Part shown: positions 17,189 to 26,667 of the stretch, piece by piece | Numbering within the stretch: the stretch's first letter is position 1 | How the letters are laid out: each line of letters begins with the position of its first letter | Assembly: GCF_945956895.1 (NCBI RefSeq) | Contig: NZ_CAMFJF010000004.1 | Coordinates: forward strand, 62,001-126,000 | Origin: an uncultured Allobosea sp. | GTDB lineage: Bacteria > Pseudomonadota > Alphaproteobacteria > Rhizobiales > Beijerinckiaceae | DNA: 64,000 nt | Direction of reading: 5' to 3' | Program-made: the position numbers and the translations under genes | Notes under the pieces: model-generated | The model's input: only the letters and a program-made list of their open reading frames with translations | The model's database searches: none | What the model was told of the DNA's origin: nothing

Positions 17189-17893
17189 TCAGAACTTGTA
17201 GGCGACGCTGGCGCGGGCGCTGTGGCTCGACAGTTCCTGCGAGCCGGTCAGGCCCGGGAAGGCGCCGGAACTGGCGAAGCGATTCCGCCCGAAATCGGTG
17301 TAGCGGTATTCGGCGCCGAGGATCAGGTGGTCGGTGAAGGCGAAATTGACGCCGGCCCCGACATTCCAGCCGGTTCGCGCGCTGGTGAGCCGCTCGCCGA
17401 AGCCGGCACCGGGCGCGAAGACGCGCCGCTCGTATTCGGTGAAGGAGGCGCCGCCGGTGCCGTAGACCATCAGCCGGTCGAAGGCGAGGCCGAGGCGGGC
17501 GCGGGCCGAGCCCTGCCAGTCCTGGCTGATGCGGCCGGAGAGGCCGATTCCGTCGAAGCGGCTGCGGCTGTTCAGCGCCTCGACATCGCCCTCGACGCCC
17601 AACACGATGCCGCCGAGCTGATAGTTGAAGCCGCCATGGGCGCCGCCGAAAGCCGTATCCTCGCCAGCCCGGAAGCTGACCGGCGCGAAGCCGCCGCCGG
17701 CCGAGCCGATCCGCACCCGGTTGCTGCCCCAAGAGTAGCCGCCTTGCAGGCCGGCGTAGAAACCGGTCCAGGAATAGAGCGCCGGCAGCTCGGGAGCCGG
17801 CGGCAGGGCGACCTTGCGCAGGTCGGCCGCATAGGCCGCACCAGACAGCAGGATCGCGAGGCCCGTCAGGCCGGCTCTGAACAGCTTCGTCAT
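17189..17893 (-). CDS. outer membrane beta-barrel protein (Omp25/RopB-like)
   Basis: A 234-aa precursor. The signal peptide MTKLFRAGLTGLAILLSGAAYA-ADL is followed by 'YSWTGFYAGLQGGYSWGSN', the typical opening of the OmpA-like beta-barrel surface antigens of Rhizobiales. The alternating strands 'GWNVGAGVNFAFTDHLILGAEYRYTDFG' and the terminal aromatic strand 'SARASVAYKF' (C-terminal Phe for BAM recognition) support an 8-strand barrel. The likely role is structural or host-interaction. An in-frame ATG at 17902 (MSPMTK) is an alternative start. Confidence 0.9.
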   Translation of the reverse strand: MTKLFRAGLTGLAILLSGAAYAADLRKVALPPAPELPALYSWTGFYAGLQGGYSWGSNRVRIGSAGGGFAPVSFRAGEDTAFGGAHGGFNYQLGGIVLGVEGDVEALNSRSRFDGIGLSGRISQDWQGSARARLGLAFDRLMVYGTGGASFTEYERRVFAPGAGFGERLTSARTGWNVGAGVNFAFTDHLILGAEYRYTDFGRNRFASSGAFPGLTGSQELSSHSARASVAYKF

Positions 17894-18077
17894 CGGACTC
17901 ATCCGGAAGGACAGACAAGCGCCTGCCGCTCCCGGCCGCGCCCTGTCATAACGAAGCATTAAGGTTAACAATCGGCTAAGCGGCGCCCCTGCCGGCTTCG
18001 CATCGGAACGATTGCGGCCAGATGCGGTTGCTCGCATGCTGGCACGCGCGAATTGGCTGCGGAGAAACGGGTCCGAC

Positions 18078-19127
18078 ATGGCTTTCCTGAAACGGATCAC
18101 GGGCGCTGCCGGGATCGGGGTGGCGTTCGGCTATCTGTCGGGATTGCTGTCCGGCAAGCTCGGGCGGCGTCGGGAGGAAGCCATGCGCGGCCGGCTGGCG
18201 AAGACGCCGCTGCAGATGACCTGGCTCGGCTGGAAGGACGTGCTGCTGCGCTTTGCCGGCAATGTCGCCGAGAACCGCCTCTCGTCGCTGGCTGGCGCGG
18301 TCGCCTTCTTTACCCTGCTCTCGCTCGTGCCGGCCTTATCGCTGATGGTCACGCTCTACCGCTATTTCACCGATCCTGCGACCATCGCCGGCCAGCTCGA
18401 CACAGTGACGACGATGTTCCCGCAGGCCGCGCGCGAGCTCATCCACGAGCAGGCGGTCAGGCTCTCGACACAATCCGGCTTCGTCTTGTCCACGACCTTC
18501 TATGTCAGCCTGCTCGTCGCGGCCTGGTCGGCCAATGCGGCGGTGAAGGCGCTCTTCGATGCGCTGAACATCATCTATCGCGAGGCAGAGAAGCGCAGCT
18601 TCCTCAAGCTCAATGCGATCTCGCTGTTCACGACGGTCAGCGGCGTCGTGCTGCTCACCGCGGCCTTGATCGCCATCGCGAGCCTCCCGGTCGTGACCGC
18701 GCTGTTTCCCTTCCATTCCGAGCTCGAGCGCTTGATCGGGCTGGTGCGCTGGCCGGCCTTCTTCGTCGTGGCGACGCTCTCGATCGCAGTCCTCTACTGG
18801 ATCGGCCCGAGCCGCGAGCGGGTGCGCTTCATCTGGGTCATGCCCGGCGCCCTCGCCGCGGCCCTGCTCTGGGGCGCGGCCTCCTATTGCTTCTCCTGGT
18901 ATGTCTCGACGCTCGGCAACTACACGGCGGCCTATGGCTCGCTCGCGACCGTCGTGGTGTTCATGACCTGGCTCTGGCTCTCGGCGATGATCGTGCTGGC
19001 CGGCGCCGAGCTCAATGCCGAGCTGGAGCACCAGACGGCGCATGACACCACGATCGGCCGGCCGAAGCCGCTCGGCCAGCGCGGCGCCACCATGGCGGAC
19101 CGCGTCGGTCCGGCCAGGGCGGAGTGA
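18078..19127 (+). CDS. YihY/virulence factor BrkB family membrane protein
   Basis: A 349-aa inner-membrane protein with about six membrane segments. The family core is visible: 'ENRLSSLAGAVAFFTLLSLVPALSLMVTLY', 'SANAAVKALFDALNIIYREAEKRSFLKLNAISLF', 'FIWVMPGALAAALLWGAASYCFSWYVSTLGNYTAAYGSLATVVVFMTWLWLSAMIVLAGAELNAELEHQ'. The family was once misnamed ribonuclease BN. Its function is unclear. The ATG at 18078 is chosen. An in-frame ATG at 18012 would add 22 residues. Confidence 0.88.
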   Translation: MAFLKRITGAAGIGVAFGYLSGLLSGKLGRRREEAMRGRLAKTPLQMTWLGWKDVLLRFAGNVAENRLSSLAGAVAFFTLLSLVPALSLMVTLYRYFTDPATIAGQLDTVTTMFPQAARELIHEQAVRLSTQSGFVLSTTFYVSLLVAAWSANAAVKALFDALNIIYREAEKRSFLKLNAISLFTTVSGVVLLTAALIAIASLPVVTALFPFHSELERLIGLVRWPAFFVVATLSIAVLYWIGPSRERVRFIWVMPGALAAALLWGAASYCFSWYVSTLGNYTAAYGSLATVVVFMTWLWLSAMIVLAGAELNAELEHQTAHDTTIGRPKPLGQRGATMADRVGPARAE

Positions 19128-19257
19128 GGCCGGCTCCGAGGCCACGGGTCATTGCAAGGATGCAATCGCAGCCTTGTCGGCCGGGTGGGCGACAAGATCA
19201 GGCGGAAGCGCCATTTTAGGGGTGCGGTCGGCTGGGCCGCCGCGAAAGGATTTTCCC

Positions 19258-20127
19258 ATGGTCGCAACCATTGAACGGACCGACTCCGCCGCCACCCTCG
19301 AAGCCCACAAGGCGCCGGTCTTCATCGGCGCCGTGACGCTGCGGGTCCACGACCTCCCGGCGTTGACGGCCTATTACCGTGACGCGATCGGCCTTGGCCT
19401 GATCCGGCAGGATGCGGCGAGCGCCGATCTCGGTGTCGGCGGACAGGTTCTCGTCCGGTTGGAAGCCGGCGCGGCCCGGCCGACCTCGGCCGCCGGCCTG
19501 TTCCATCTCGCCATCCTGCTGCCGTCCAGGCAGGATCTCGCCAACTGGCTGAGGCATGCCGCGGTCGCGCGCATCCCGCTCGAAGGCGCCTCCGACCATC
19601 TCGTCAGCGAGGCGCTCTATCTCTCCGATCCCGAGGGTAACGGCATCGAGATCTATCGCGACCGCAAGCGCGGGGAATGGCCGCGCAAGCCCGATGGCGG
19701 CATCGCCATGGCGACCGAGCGGCTCGATCTCGACAAGCTGCTGAGCGAGGCCGACGAAGCGGCTTATGCCGGCATGCCCGCGGGCACGGGCATGGGCCAT
19801 ATCCATCTGCGCGTCGGCGATACGGCGGCGGCTGAAGCCTTCTATCGCGACCTGCTCGGCTTCGACCTGATGGTGCACTATCCCGGCGCGAGCTTCCTCG
19901 CCAGCGGCGGCTACCATCATCATATCGCCGGCAATATCTGGGGCAGCCGCGGCGCCGGCCCGCGCCAGCCGGGCGAGGCGGGGCTCGATCGCTTCGAGCT
20001 GGTCGCGCGCGATGAGGCCGATTTTGCGGCGATGCGTCAGCGCATCCTGGCTGCGGGCGGCAACGAGGCCGATGGTGCGCCGACGGTCGCCGATCCCTGG
20101 AACAACCGGCTGGTTCTGGTGCGCTGA
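19258..20127 (+). CDS. VOC family protein, two-domain extradiol-dioxygenase-like (CatE type)
   Basis: A 289-aa protein made of two vicinal-oxygen-chelate halves: 'IGAVTLRVHDLPALTAYYRDAIGLGLI' from about residue 22 and 'GMGHIHLRVGDTAAAEAFYRDLLGFDLM' from about residue 179. Candidate metal ligands are His185 in the second half, the paired histidines in 'GGYHHHIAGNIWGSRG', and a Glu in 'DRFELVARDE'. This layout matches CatE-like catechol 2,3-dioxygenase homologues, but the substrate is unknown. AAAGGA lies eight bases before the ATG at 19258. Confidence 0.85.
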   Translation: MVATIERTDSAATLEAHKAPVFIGAVTLRVHDLPALTAYYRDAIGLGLIRQDAASADLGVGGQVLVRLEAGAARPTSAAGLFHLAILLPSRQDLANWLRHAAVARIPLEGASDHLVSEALYLSDPEGNGIEIYRDRKRGEWPRKPDGGIAMATERLDLDKLLSEADEAAYAGMPAGTGMGHIHLRVGDTAAAEAFYRDLLGFDLMVHYPGASFLASGGYHHHIAGNIWGSRGAGPRQPGEAGLDRFELVARDEADFAAMRQRILAAGGNEADGAPTVADPWNNRLVLVR

Positions 20128-20156
20128 AGGCCCTTGGCTTTCTGGAGAACCACGCC

Positions 20157-20250
20157 GTCATCCCGGGCTTGACCCGGGATCCATCGTAGAGCGCTGCGCC
20201 TTTCGATGGATTCCGGATCGGCGCCGCTTTCGCGGCTTGTCCGGAATGAC
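20157..20250. repeat. type-A palindromic repeat at a convergent junction
   Basis: GTCATCCCGGGC...GATCCATCG faces CGATGGATTCCGG...TCCGGAATGAC over 94 bp. It lies between the 3' ends of the VOC gene (plus) and the GNAT gene (minus). Confidence 0.85.
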
Positions 20251-20279
20251 GGCATGTTTCTGCGACAGTGAAACAGGCT

Positions 20280-20728
20280 TTAGCGCGTCAGCAGATGCGA
20301 GCGGCGCGTGCCGCTCGTATCCGGCGTGAAACCGTTCGCTTCCCAGAAGGCGGTCGCGCGCGGATCGGCGGCGCGCAATGACAATCGTGGCGCCAGATCC
20401 AGCCCCTGCTGAATCAGCGCGGCGGCCAGCACACGCCCGATACCGGCGCCGCGATGCAGCGGCCGGACATAGACATGGCGGACCCGCAGGAGATCCGGCG
20501 CCGGGTCATACGGATCGGGCGTCAGCGCGCCGATGCCGGCGAGCTCGCCCTCCTGGAAGGCGGCGAAGGTGACGAAGCGCTCGTCCCTGCCGCCATAATG
20601 GCCGGCGAGCCATTCCTCGCGCAGCCCCTCGATGAAGCGGTAGCTTTCGGCGCTCGCCTCGTGGCGCAGGGCCTCGAAATCGTCCGGCAGGCTGTCCGCC
20701 AGCCGGACGATCTGGACGGCCGTTGCGG

Positions 20729-20732
<4 letters not shown>
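20280..20732 (-). CDS. GNAT family N-acetyltransferase
   Basis: A 150-aa single GNAT domain. The acetyl-CoA pyrophosphate-binding motif is '[24 protein letters not shown]' (RGAGIG), preceded by the beta-4 strand '[13 protein letters not shown]'. '[18 protein letters not shown]' is the usual C-terminal motif B. Its start overlaps the cysK stop by four bases, so it is translated with cysK. The substrate is not predictable. A sulfur or serine metabolite would fit the context, but that is inference. Confidence 0.87.
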
Positions 20733-21700
<968 letters not shown>

Positions 21701-21752
21701 GACATGACTCCTCTGGACGAGAGAACGTTCGGTCGTGACGCTAGTTCAATTC

Positions 21753-21763
21753 ACAGAAACTGT
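21753..21763. promoter_or_regulatory. candidate operator between the Rrf2 regulator and cysK
   Basis: ACAG-AAA-CTGT is a short palindrome in the otherwise AT-rich leader of cysK, about 55 bases before the cysK start. An Rrf2-type regulator is encoded immediately upstream. Binding is only suggested by position. Confidence 0.3.
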
Positions 21764-21788
21764 CGATGAAAAGAAATAAATAACATAT

Positions 21789-22241
21789 CTATATTGTGAA
21801 ATCTGGCCTGATACCGGTTTCTCCGAAGACGGATTTCGCCTGCGCCCTCCGACACAACTCCTCGACCGTGACCGTGTCCAGCGCCGCCAGGAAGGCGGCC
21901 GAAGCCCGCGCGACCTCCGGTCCGACGACCTCGTCGACCAGCCGCGATTGCGGCTCCGGGCCGAGCCCCTCCTCCAGGGCCTCCTGCATCGCGGCTCGGG
22001 CAATATCGCCGGCCGTGATCTTGCGCCGTTCGCGGGCGAGTTCGTAGCCGCCGCGCGGGCCGCGCACGCCCTTGAGGATGCCGACGCGCACCAGCGTCTG
22101 CAACAGGGTTTCGAGATGGCGCGGCGGCAGCGCATGCCGTGCCGCCAGCAGCTTGGCCGCAACCGGCTGCGGCCGGGCATGCAGCGCGATATCGACCACG
22201 GCGGCGATCGCGAGCAGGCTGCGGCGTGAGAGCAGGATCAT
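21789..22241 (-). CDS. Rrf2 family transcriptional regulator
   Basis: A 150-aa winged-helix regulator: '[71 protein letters not shown]' is the Rrf2 DNA-binding domain with its recognition helix and GPRGGY wing. The only cysteine is in the C-terminal part (ELCRRAQ), so it cannot carry an IscR-type 2Fe-2S cluster. The position before cysK suggests a CymR-like role in sulfur or cysteine control. This is inference. Its start overlaps the dut stop by four bases. Confidence 0.9.
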   Translation of the reverse strand: MILLSRRSLLAIAAVVDIALHARPQPVAAKLLAARHALPPRHLETLLQTLVRVGILKGVRGPRGGYELARERRKITAGDIARAAMQEALEEGLGPEPQSRLVDEVVGPEVARASAAFLAALDTVTVEELCRRAQAKSVFGETGIRPDFTI

Positions 22242-22717
22242 GGCCGCCCTCCCGCGTTGGAGCCGCCACTGATGCCGGTCGAGCCGTAGCCCCCGGCGCC
22301 GCGCGCGGTCTCACTCAGCGTCTCGACTTCCGAAAGCCGGGCGTGAGTGACCGGGGCGATGACGAGTTGGGCGATGCGGTCGCCGCGGGTAACCGTGAAA
22401 GGCTCGCTGCCATGGTTGATGAGGACGACCGAAACCTCGCCGCGATAGTCGCTGTCGACCGTGCCGGGTGCGTTTAGGACGGTGACACCGTGGCGGAGCG
22501 CCAGCCCCGAACGCGGCCGCACCTGCCCCTCGAAGCCTTCAGGCAATTGCATTGCAAGCCCAGTTGGGATGAGCGCGCGCTCGCCAGGCGCCAGCGTCAC
22601 AGGTCCGCCGATGGCGGCGCGCAGGTCGAGCCCGGCCGCGCCCTCCGTCTCATAGGCCGGCAAGGGCAGGTCGGCGCCATGCGGCAGGCGCTGCAGCAGG
22701 ACAGTGACCATCGTCAC
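22238..22717 (-). CDS. dut: deoxyuridine 5'-triphosphate nucleotidohydrolase
   Basis: A 159-aa trimeric dUTPase that hydrolyses dUTP to dUMP, keeping uracil out of DNA and feeding thymidylate synthesis. Motifs: 'AAGLDLRAA' (1), '[11 protein letters not shown]' (2), '[14 protein letters not shown]' (3, catalytic Asp), 'GDRIAQLVI' (4), and the C-terminal arm '[13 protein letters not shown]' (5). It lies directly behind coaBC (4-base overlap), a conserved dfp-dut pairing. Confidence 0.96.
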   Translation of the reverse strand: MTMVTVLLQRLPHGADLPLPAYETEGAAGLDLRAAIGGPVTLAPGERALIPTGLAMQLPEGFEGQVRPRSGLALRHGVTVLNAPGTVDSDYRGEVSVVLINHGSEPFTVTRGDRIAQLVIAPVTHARLSEVETLSETARGAGGYGSTGISGGSNAGGRP

Positions 22718-23988
22718 TCCGCCTGCCGGGCCGGCGTCAGTGCCGCGATATGGGCGATCAGCCGTGCCGCGACCTCGCCCTTGGGCAGGGTCGGCCAGGT
22801 CTCGACGCCGGACGCCGTGACCAGATGCACGGTATTGGCGTCGCCGCCCATCACGCCGGTGCCGCCGACGTCGTTGGCGACGATCAGGTCGCAGCCCTTC
22901 CTGGCGAGCTTGGCGCGAGCATAATCGATCACGTTCTGCGTCTCCGCCGCGAAGCCGACGATCAGCGGCGGGCGCCCGCTCTTGCGATGCGCGACCGTGG
23001 CGAGGATGTCGGGGTTCTCGACCAGCGATAGCGGCGGCAAAGCCTTGCCGTCCTTCTTCAGCTTGTCGGAAGCCGCGTCGGCGACGCGCCAGTCGGCCAC
23101 GGCGGCGGCGAAGATCGCGATATCGGCCGGTAGCGCCGTCTCGACGGCGGCGAGCATCTCGCGGGCGGATTCGACATGGATGGTCTCGACACCCGCGGGA
23201 TCGGGCAGGTTCACCGGCCCGCTGACCAGCGTCACCCGCGCGCCGGCTGCGGCTGCGGCCGCCGCGATGGCATGGCCCTGCTTGCCGGAGGAGCGGTTGG
23301 CGATGTAGCGCACGGGGTCGATCGGCTCATGCGTCGGTCCCGAGGTGATCAGCACATGCTGCCCGGCGAGCGCGCCGGTCGCGTGCTCGCCGCCCGGCAG
23401 CCGGCCGAGGAAGCCGATGGCGCGCTGGGCGTTGGGCTTTTCGCCGGCAAGCGCCAGCTCGATCGCCGCGAGGATTTCCGGCGGCTCGGCCATGCGTCCC
23501 GGCCCGCTCTCGCCGCGCTCGGCCATGGCCCCGACATTGGGGCCGACGACGAGCACGCCGTCCTTTTCGAGCTGCGCCATGTTCCGCCGCGTCGCCGGAT
23601 GCTGCCACATGCGCGGATTCATCGCCGGAGCGATCAGCACGCGCTTGTCGGTCGCGAGCAGCGCCGTCGAGGCGAGGTCGTCGGCATGCCCGTTCGCCAT
23701 CTTGGCGATCAGGTCGGCGGTTGCCGGGGCGACCACGACGAGATCGGTCGAGCGGGAGAGCTGGATATGGCCGATATCGGCTTCGTCCGTCAGGGAGAAC
23801 AGGTCGGTGAAGCAGCGCTCGCCCGCGAGCGACGAGACGGTCAGCGGCGTGACGAACTGCTCGCCGGCCTTGGTCACGATGCAACGCGAGGCGATGCCAC
23901 GATCCTTCAGGCGGCGGATGACCTCCAGCATCTTGTAGGCGGCGATGCCGCCGCCGATGATCAGGAGAACGGAGCGGGAAGCGGACAA
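22714..23988 (-). CDS. coaBC: bifunctional phosphopantothenoylcysteine decarboxylase/phosphopantothenate-cysteine ligase
   Basis: A 424-aa two-domain enzyme of coenzyme A synthesis. The N-terminal flavoprotein CoaC begins '[22 protein letters not shown]' and contains '[17 protein letters not shown]' with the substrate-binding PxMNxxMW motif. The CoaB part begins '[31 protein letters not shown]'. I choose a TTG start at 23988 because GAGGAG lies six bases before it and the protein then begins like the family. Upstream in-frame ATGs at 24048 and 24036 have no such site. dut follows with a 4-base overlap. Confidence 0.93.
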   Translation of the reverse strand: MSASRSVLLIIGGGIAAYKMLEVIRRLKDRGIASRCIVTKAGEQFVTPLTVSSLAGERCFTDLFSLTDEADIGHIQLSRSTDLVVVAPATADLIAKMANGHADDLASTALLATDKRVLIAPAMNPRMWQHPATRRNMAQLEKDGVLVVGPNVGAMAERGESGPGRMAEPPEILAAIELALAGEKPNAQRAIGFLGRLPGGEHATGALAGQHVLITSGPTHEPIDPVRYIANRSSGKQGHAIAAAAAAAGARVTLVSGPVNLPDPAGVETIHVESAREMLAAVETALPADIAIFAAAVADWRVADAASDKLKKDGKALPPLSLVENPDILATVAHRKSGRPPLIVGFAAETQNVIDYARAKLARKGCDLIVANDVGGTGVMGGDANTVHLVTASGVETWPTLPKGEVAARLIAHIAALTPARQAE

Positions 23989-24080
23989 GGCGGCTCCTCG
24001 GGCAGCGCGAATGGCGAACGGCCCGTTACCTAGCATCCGCCACACCACGCTGTCATGCGCCGCGCGTCGCCCCGCCTTCT

Positions 24081-24548
24081 TCAGTTGCGGGGCAGGTCGG
24101 GCACCTTGTAGGCCGTCGTCGCCTTGATCCGCTCCATCGCGAAGCGCGACGTGACGTTCTTGAGCGGGATCGTCTCGATCAATTTCTTGTAGAAGCCGTC
24201 ATAGGCGGCCATGTCGGCGACGACGACGCGCAGCATGTAATCGACATCGCCCGCCATCCGGTAGAATTCCATCACCTCCGGCATTGCCGCGACCATCTGG
24301 GCGAATTTCTCCAGCCACGGGCCGGAATGATCCGCCGTCTCGATCTGGACGAAGACGGTGAGGCCGAGCCCGATCTTCTCCGGCGCCACCAGGGCGACGC
24401 GCTTCAGGATCACGCCGGCTTGTTCGAGCTTCTGGATGCGCTTCCAGCACGGCGTCTGCGAGAGCCCGACGCGGTCGGCGAGCTCAGCGATCGAGATATT
24501 CGCGTCCGCCTGCAGCACGGTCAGAATCTTGCGGTCGATGGCGTCCAT
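24081..24548 (-). CDS. Lrp/AsnC family transcriptional regulator
   Basis: A 155-aa protein. The N-terminal helix-turn-helix 'MDAIDRKILTVLQADANISIAELADRVGLSQTPCWKRIQKLEQAGVI' is followed by the RAM ligand-binding domain with 'VFVQIETADHSGPWLEKFAQMV' and 'MPEVMEFYRMAGDVDYMLRVVVADMAAYDGF'. It is likely an octameric, amino-acid-responsive regulator. It is divergent from the SsuA-like transporter genes, with a shared 159-base region containing an inverted repeat, so it probably controls that transporter. Confidence 0.92.
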   Translation of the reverse strand: MDAIDRKILTVLQADANISIAELADRVGLSQTPCWKRIQKLEQAGVILKRVALVAPEKIGLGLTVFVQIETADHSGPWLEKFAQMVAAMPEVMEFYRMAGDVDYMLRVVVADMAAYDGFYKKLIETIPLKNVTSRFAMERIKATTAYKVPDLPRN

Positions 24549-24561
24549 TCTCTCAAGCTCG

Positions 24562-24643
24562 CTATCTGGAGAAATTCGTTTCGCAGATTTCGCAAGAAAG
24601 AGATTGATTATCTTTTTCAAGCCAATCTATTGCATCCAGATAG
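24562..24643. promoter_or_regulatory. paired inverted sites in the Lrp/transporter divergent promoter region
   Basis: CTATCTGGA (24562-24570) and TCCAGATAG (24635-24643) are perfect reverse complements, 64 bases apart. Between them lies a third short palindrome, AGAT-TGATT-ATCT (24601-24613), in an AT-rich stretch. Widely spaced, helically phased half-sites suit an Lrp octamer. The regulator gene is next door. Confidence 0.5.
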
Positions 24644-24707
24644 AAAATCCTTTTCTCAATCTGTCAATGGGGCGCGTTCAGCCCTGTTTTCGAAAGGGAT
24701 TTGAACG

Positions 24708-25733
24708 ATGGATCGCCGCCAGTTCCTCATTGCCGGGTCGAGCCTTGCGGCGGCCATGCCCTTCGCCGCTCCGGCCCGCGCCCAGAGCGTCGCGGCGCGT
24801 ATCGGCTATATCCCGATCGTCGGCACGGCGCCGTTCTTCGTCGCCAATGGCGAAGGCTGGCTGAAGCAGGGCGGCATCGACGTCGCGGTCACCGTCTTCG
24901 AATCCGGCCCGAACATGATCCAGGCGCTGGCCTCCGGCACGATCGACGTCTATGTTGCCGGCGTCGCGCCACTCGCCGTCGCCCGCTCGCGCGGCATCGA
25001 TATTCGCGTCGTCGCTTCGACGGCGATCGGCGAGAATGTCGTGGTCAGTGCACCCTCGCTGACCAAATTCTTCACGCCGGGCACGAATGCCGCTGCCGCC
25101 TTCAAGGCCTTCCGCGCGGCCAATGGCAAGGCCGCGCGCCTCGCGACCCAGCCGGCCGGCTCGGTGCCCAACACGACGCTGCAATACTGGCTCTGGGAAG
25201 TCGCGAAGGTCGACAAGGCCGATGTCGAGATCGTGCCGATGGGCATCGACGCAACCCAGCAGGCGATCCTGGCCGGCGCGGTCGATGGCGGCTCCGTTCG
25301 CGAGCCGGCGCTGACCATCCTCCAGACCCGCAACCCGCAGATCAGGCTCGTCGCCGGTGGCGAGGAGGTCTTCCCGGGCCAGCCCGGCACGGTCGTCGCC
25401 GTCTCCGGCGCCTTCGCCACCAAGAACCCGCAGGCCGTGCAGAACCTTGTCTCCGGCCTCGTCAGGGCGGCGGCACTGATCAAGGCCGATCCGGGCAAGG
25501 CCGCACCCCATGTCGGCGCCGCGCTCGGCAAGGGCATCGTCGATCCCGAATTGATCCAGAAGGCACTGGTCTCGCCGGCGAGCCGCTTCGAGATCGATCC
25601 GCGCAAGATCATCGAGCCGTCCCGTGCCATGCAGGCCTACCAGGTCAAGCTCGGATCGCTGGAGAAGGAACTCCCCTTCGACGGGCTGTTCGAGACCCAA
25701 TACTACGAGCGTGCGGTCAAGGCGGGCGGCTGA
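24708..25733 (+). CDS. ABC transporter substrate-binding protein (SsuA/NMT1 type)
   Basis: A 341-aa periplasmic binding protein of the nitrate/sulfonate/taurine family. The signal peptide 'MDRRQFLIAGSSLAAAMPFAAPARAQS' has a twin-arginine-like start. The body shows 'RIGYIPIVGTAPFFVANGEGWLKQGGIDVAVTVFESGPNMIQALASGTIDVYVAGVAPLAVARSRG', the classic NMT1/SsuA layout. The ligand may be an aliphatic sulfonate, a pyrimidine or another small anion; sequence alone does not decide. The Lrp-type neighbour leaves an amino-acid-derived compound possible. Confidence 0.88.
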   Translation: MDRRQFLIAGSSLAAAMPFAAPARAQSVAARIGYIPIVGTAPFFVANGEGWLKQGGIDVAVTVFESGPNMIQALASGTIDVYVAGVAPLAVARSRGIDIRVVASTAIGENVVVSAPSLTKFFTPGTNAAAAFKAFRAANGKAARLATQPAGSVPNTTLQYWLWEVAKVDKADVEIVPMGIDATQQAILAGAVDGGSVREPALTILQTRNPQIRLVAGGEEVFPGQPGTVVAVSGAFATKNPQAVQNLVSGLVRAAALIKADPGKAAPHVGAALGKGIVDPELIQKALVSPASRFEIDPRKIIEPSRAMQAYQVKLGSLEKELPFDGLFETQYYERAVKAGG

Positions 25734-25912
25734 TGGCGGTCCTCATGGACATCGCTGAGGATATGAAACGCGGGTCATCCCGGGCGACCGCAGGGCGACC
25801 CGGGATCCATGCCGGAGCATTTCCGAAAAAGGTTCAGGCATGGATCCCGGGTCTGCGCTTCGCTCCGCCCGGGATGACGGTGCGTTTGCTGGCCGAAGGT
25901 TCTGCAACTTGA
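25733..25912 (+). CDS. repeat-borne linker ORF between transporter genes (59 codons)
   Basis: The stop of the binding-protein gene (TGATG) overlaps an ATG that opens a 59-codon frame (MAVLMDIAEDMKRGSS...). It passes through the type-A repeat and ends in TGA at 25910-25912, overlapping the TTG start of the permease (TTGA). It resembles no protein I know. It may exist only to carry ribosomes from one gene to the next. Parallel cases are at 37660 and 57482. Confidence 0.3.
   Translation: MAVLMDIAEDMKRGSSRATAGRPGIHAGAFPKKVQAWIPGLRFAPPGMTVRLLAEGSAT
25774..25878. repeat. type-A palindromic repeat inside a transporter operon
   Basis: GTCATCCCGGGCG...GACCCGGGATCCATGCC faces GGCATGGATCCCGGGTC...CCGGGATGAC over 105 bp. 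It separates the binding-protein gene from the permease gene on the same strand. A 3'-stem role that favours high binding-protein mRNA is plausible. Confidence 0.85.
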
Positions 25913-26667
25913 CCTTGCATTCGCTGCGGGCTCCGGCCCTCGCCCTGCTGGGCCTCGTCGCCTTCCTCCTGCTCTGGGAGGCGATGCCCTATTTCGGATT
26001 GGTGAATCCGGCTTTCCTGCCAGGGCCGAGCGCCCTGCCGAAAGCCTTCATGCGGGAGCTCTCCTCCGGCGCCTGGTTCGCGGCCATACTGGGTTCGCTC
26101 TGGCACTACTTCGTCGGACTGTTCGTCGGCGCCGGGCTCGGCATCGCTTTCGGCGTGGCTGTCGGCATGTCCCGGATCGCCGAGGAGGCGACGGCCTGGG
26201 TCGTCCGGGTATTACGCCCGATTCCCGGCCTCGCCTGGGTGCCCTTCGCCATCATCTGGTTCGGTGTCACGCCGGGCGCGGCGGTCTTCATCATCGCGAT
26301 AGGCGTGTTCTGGATCGTCTTCTTCGCGGCGCAGGGCGCGATCCGCGGCGTCGACCGCGATCTCGTCGAGGTCGCCGATGCCTTCGGCTTCCGCTCGCCT
26401 TGGGCTCGTCTGTTCAAGATTCTGCTGCCGGCAGCCTTGCCCGGCATCCTCGTCGGCATCAGGACAGCGCTCGGCCAGGCCTGGATGGCGGTGGTCGCGG
26501 CCGAGATCTTCGGCGTCGCCGGTGTCGGCCAGCGCATGATGCAGGCGTCGAGCCTGCTCGCGACCGATATCGTCGTGGTCTACATGCTGACGATGGCGGC
26601 GCTCTACGGCCTGCTCGACACCGGCTTCGTCGCCTTCCAGACATGGGTGCTGCGTTGGAAAGCGTGA
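25909..26667 (+). CDS. ABC transporter permease (SsuC/TauC type)
   Basis: A 252-aa inner-membrane permease with about six segments: 'ALALLGLVAFLLLWEAMPYFG', 'FVGLFVGAGLGIAFGVAVGMS', 'AAVFIIAIGVFWIVFFAAQG'. The EAA loop is 'EVADAFGFRSPWARLFKILLPAALPGILVGIRTALGQAWMAVVAAEI'. A TTG start at 25909 with GAAGG nine bases upstream fits the family length. The frame remains open into the repeat, where an ATG at 25840 could only give a spurious extension. It overlaps the ATPase gene. Confidence 0.85.
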   Translation: MTLHSLRAPALALLGLVAFLLLWEAMPYFGLVNPAFLPGPSALPKAFMRELSSGAWFAAILGSLWHYFVGLFVGAGLGIAFGVAVGMSRIAEEATAWVVRVLRPIPGLAWVPFAIIWFGVTPGAAVFIIAIGVFWIVFFAAQGAIRGVDRDLVEVADAFGFRSPWARLFKILLPAALPGILVGIRTALGQAWMAVVAAEIFGVAGVGQRMMQASSLLATDIVVVYMLTMAALYGLLDTGFVAFQTWVLRWKA

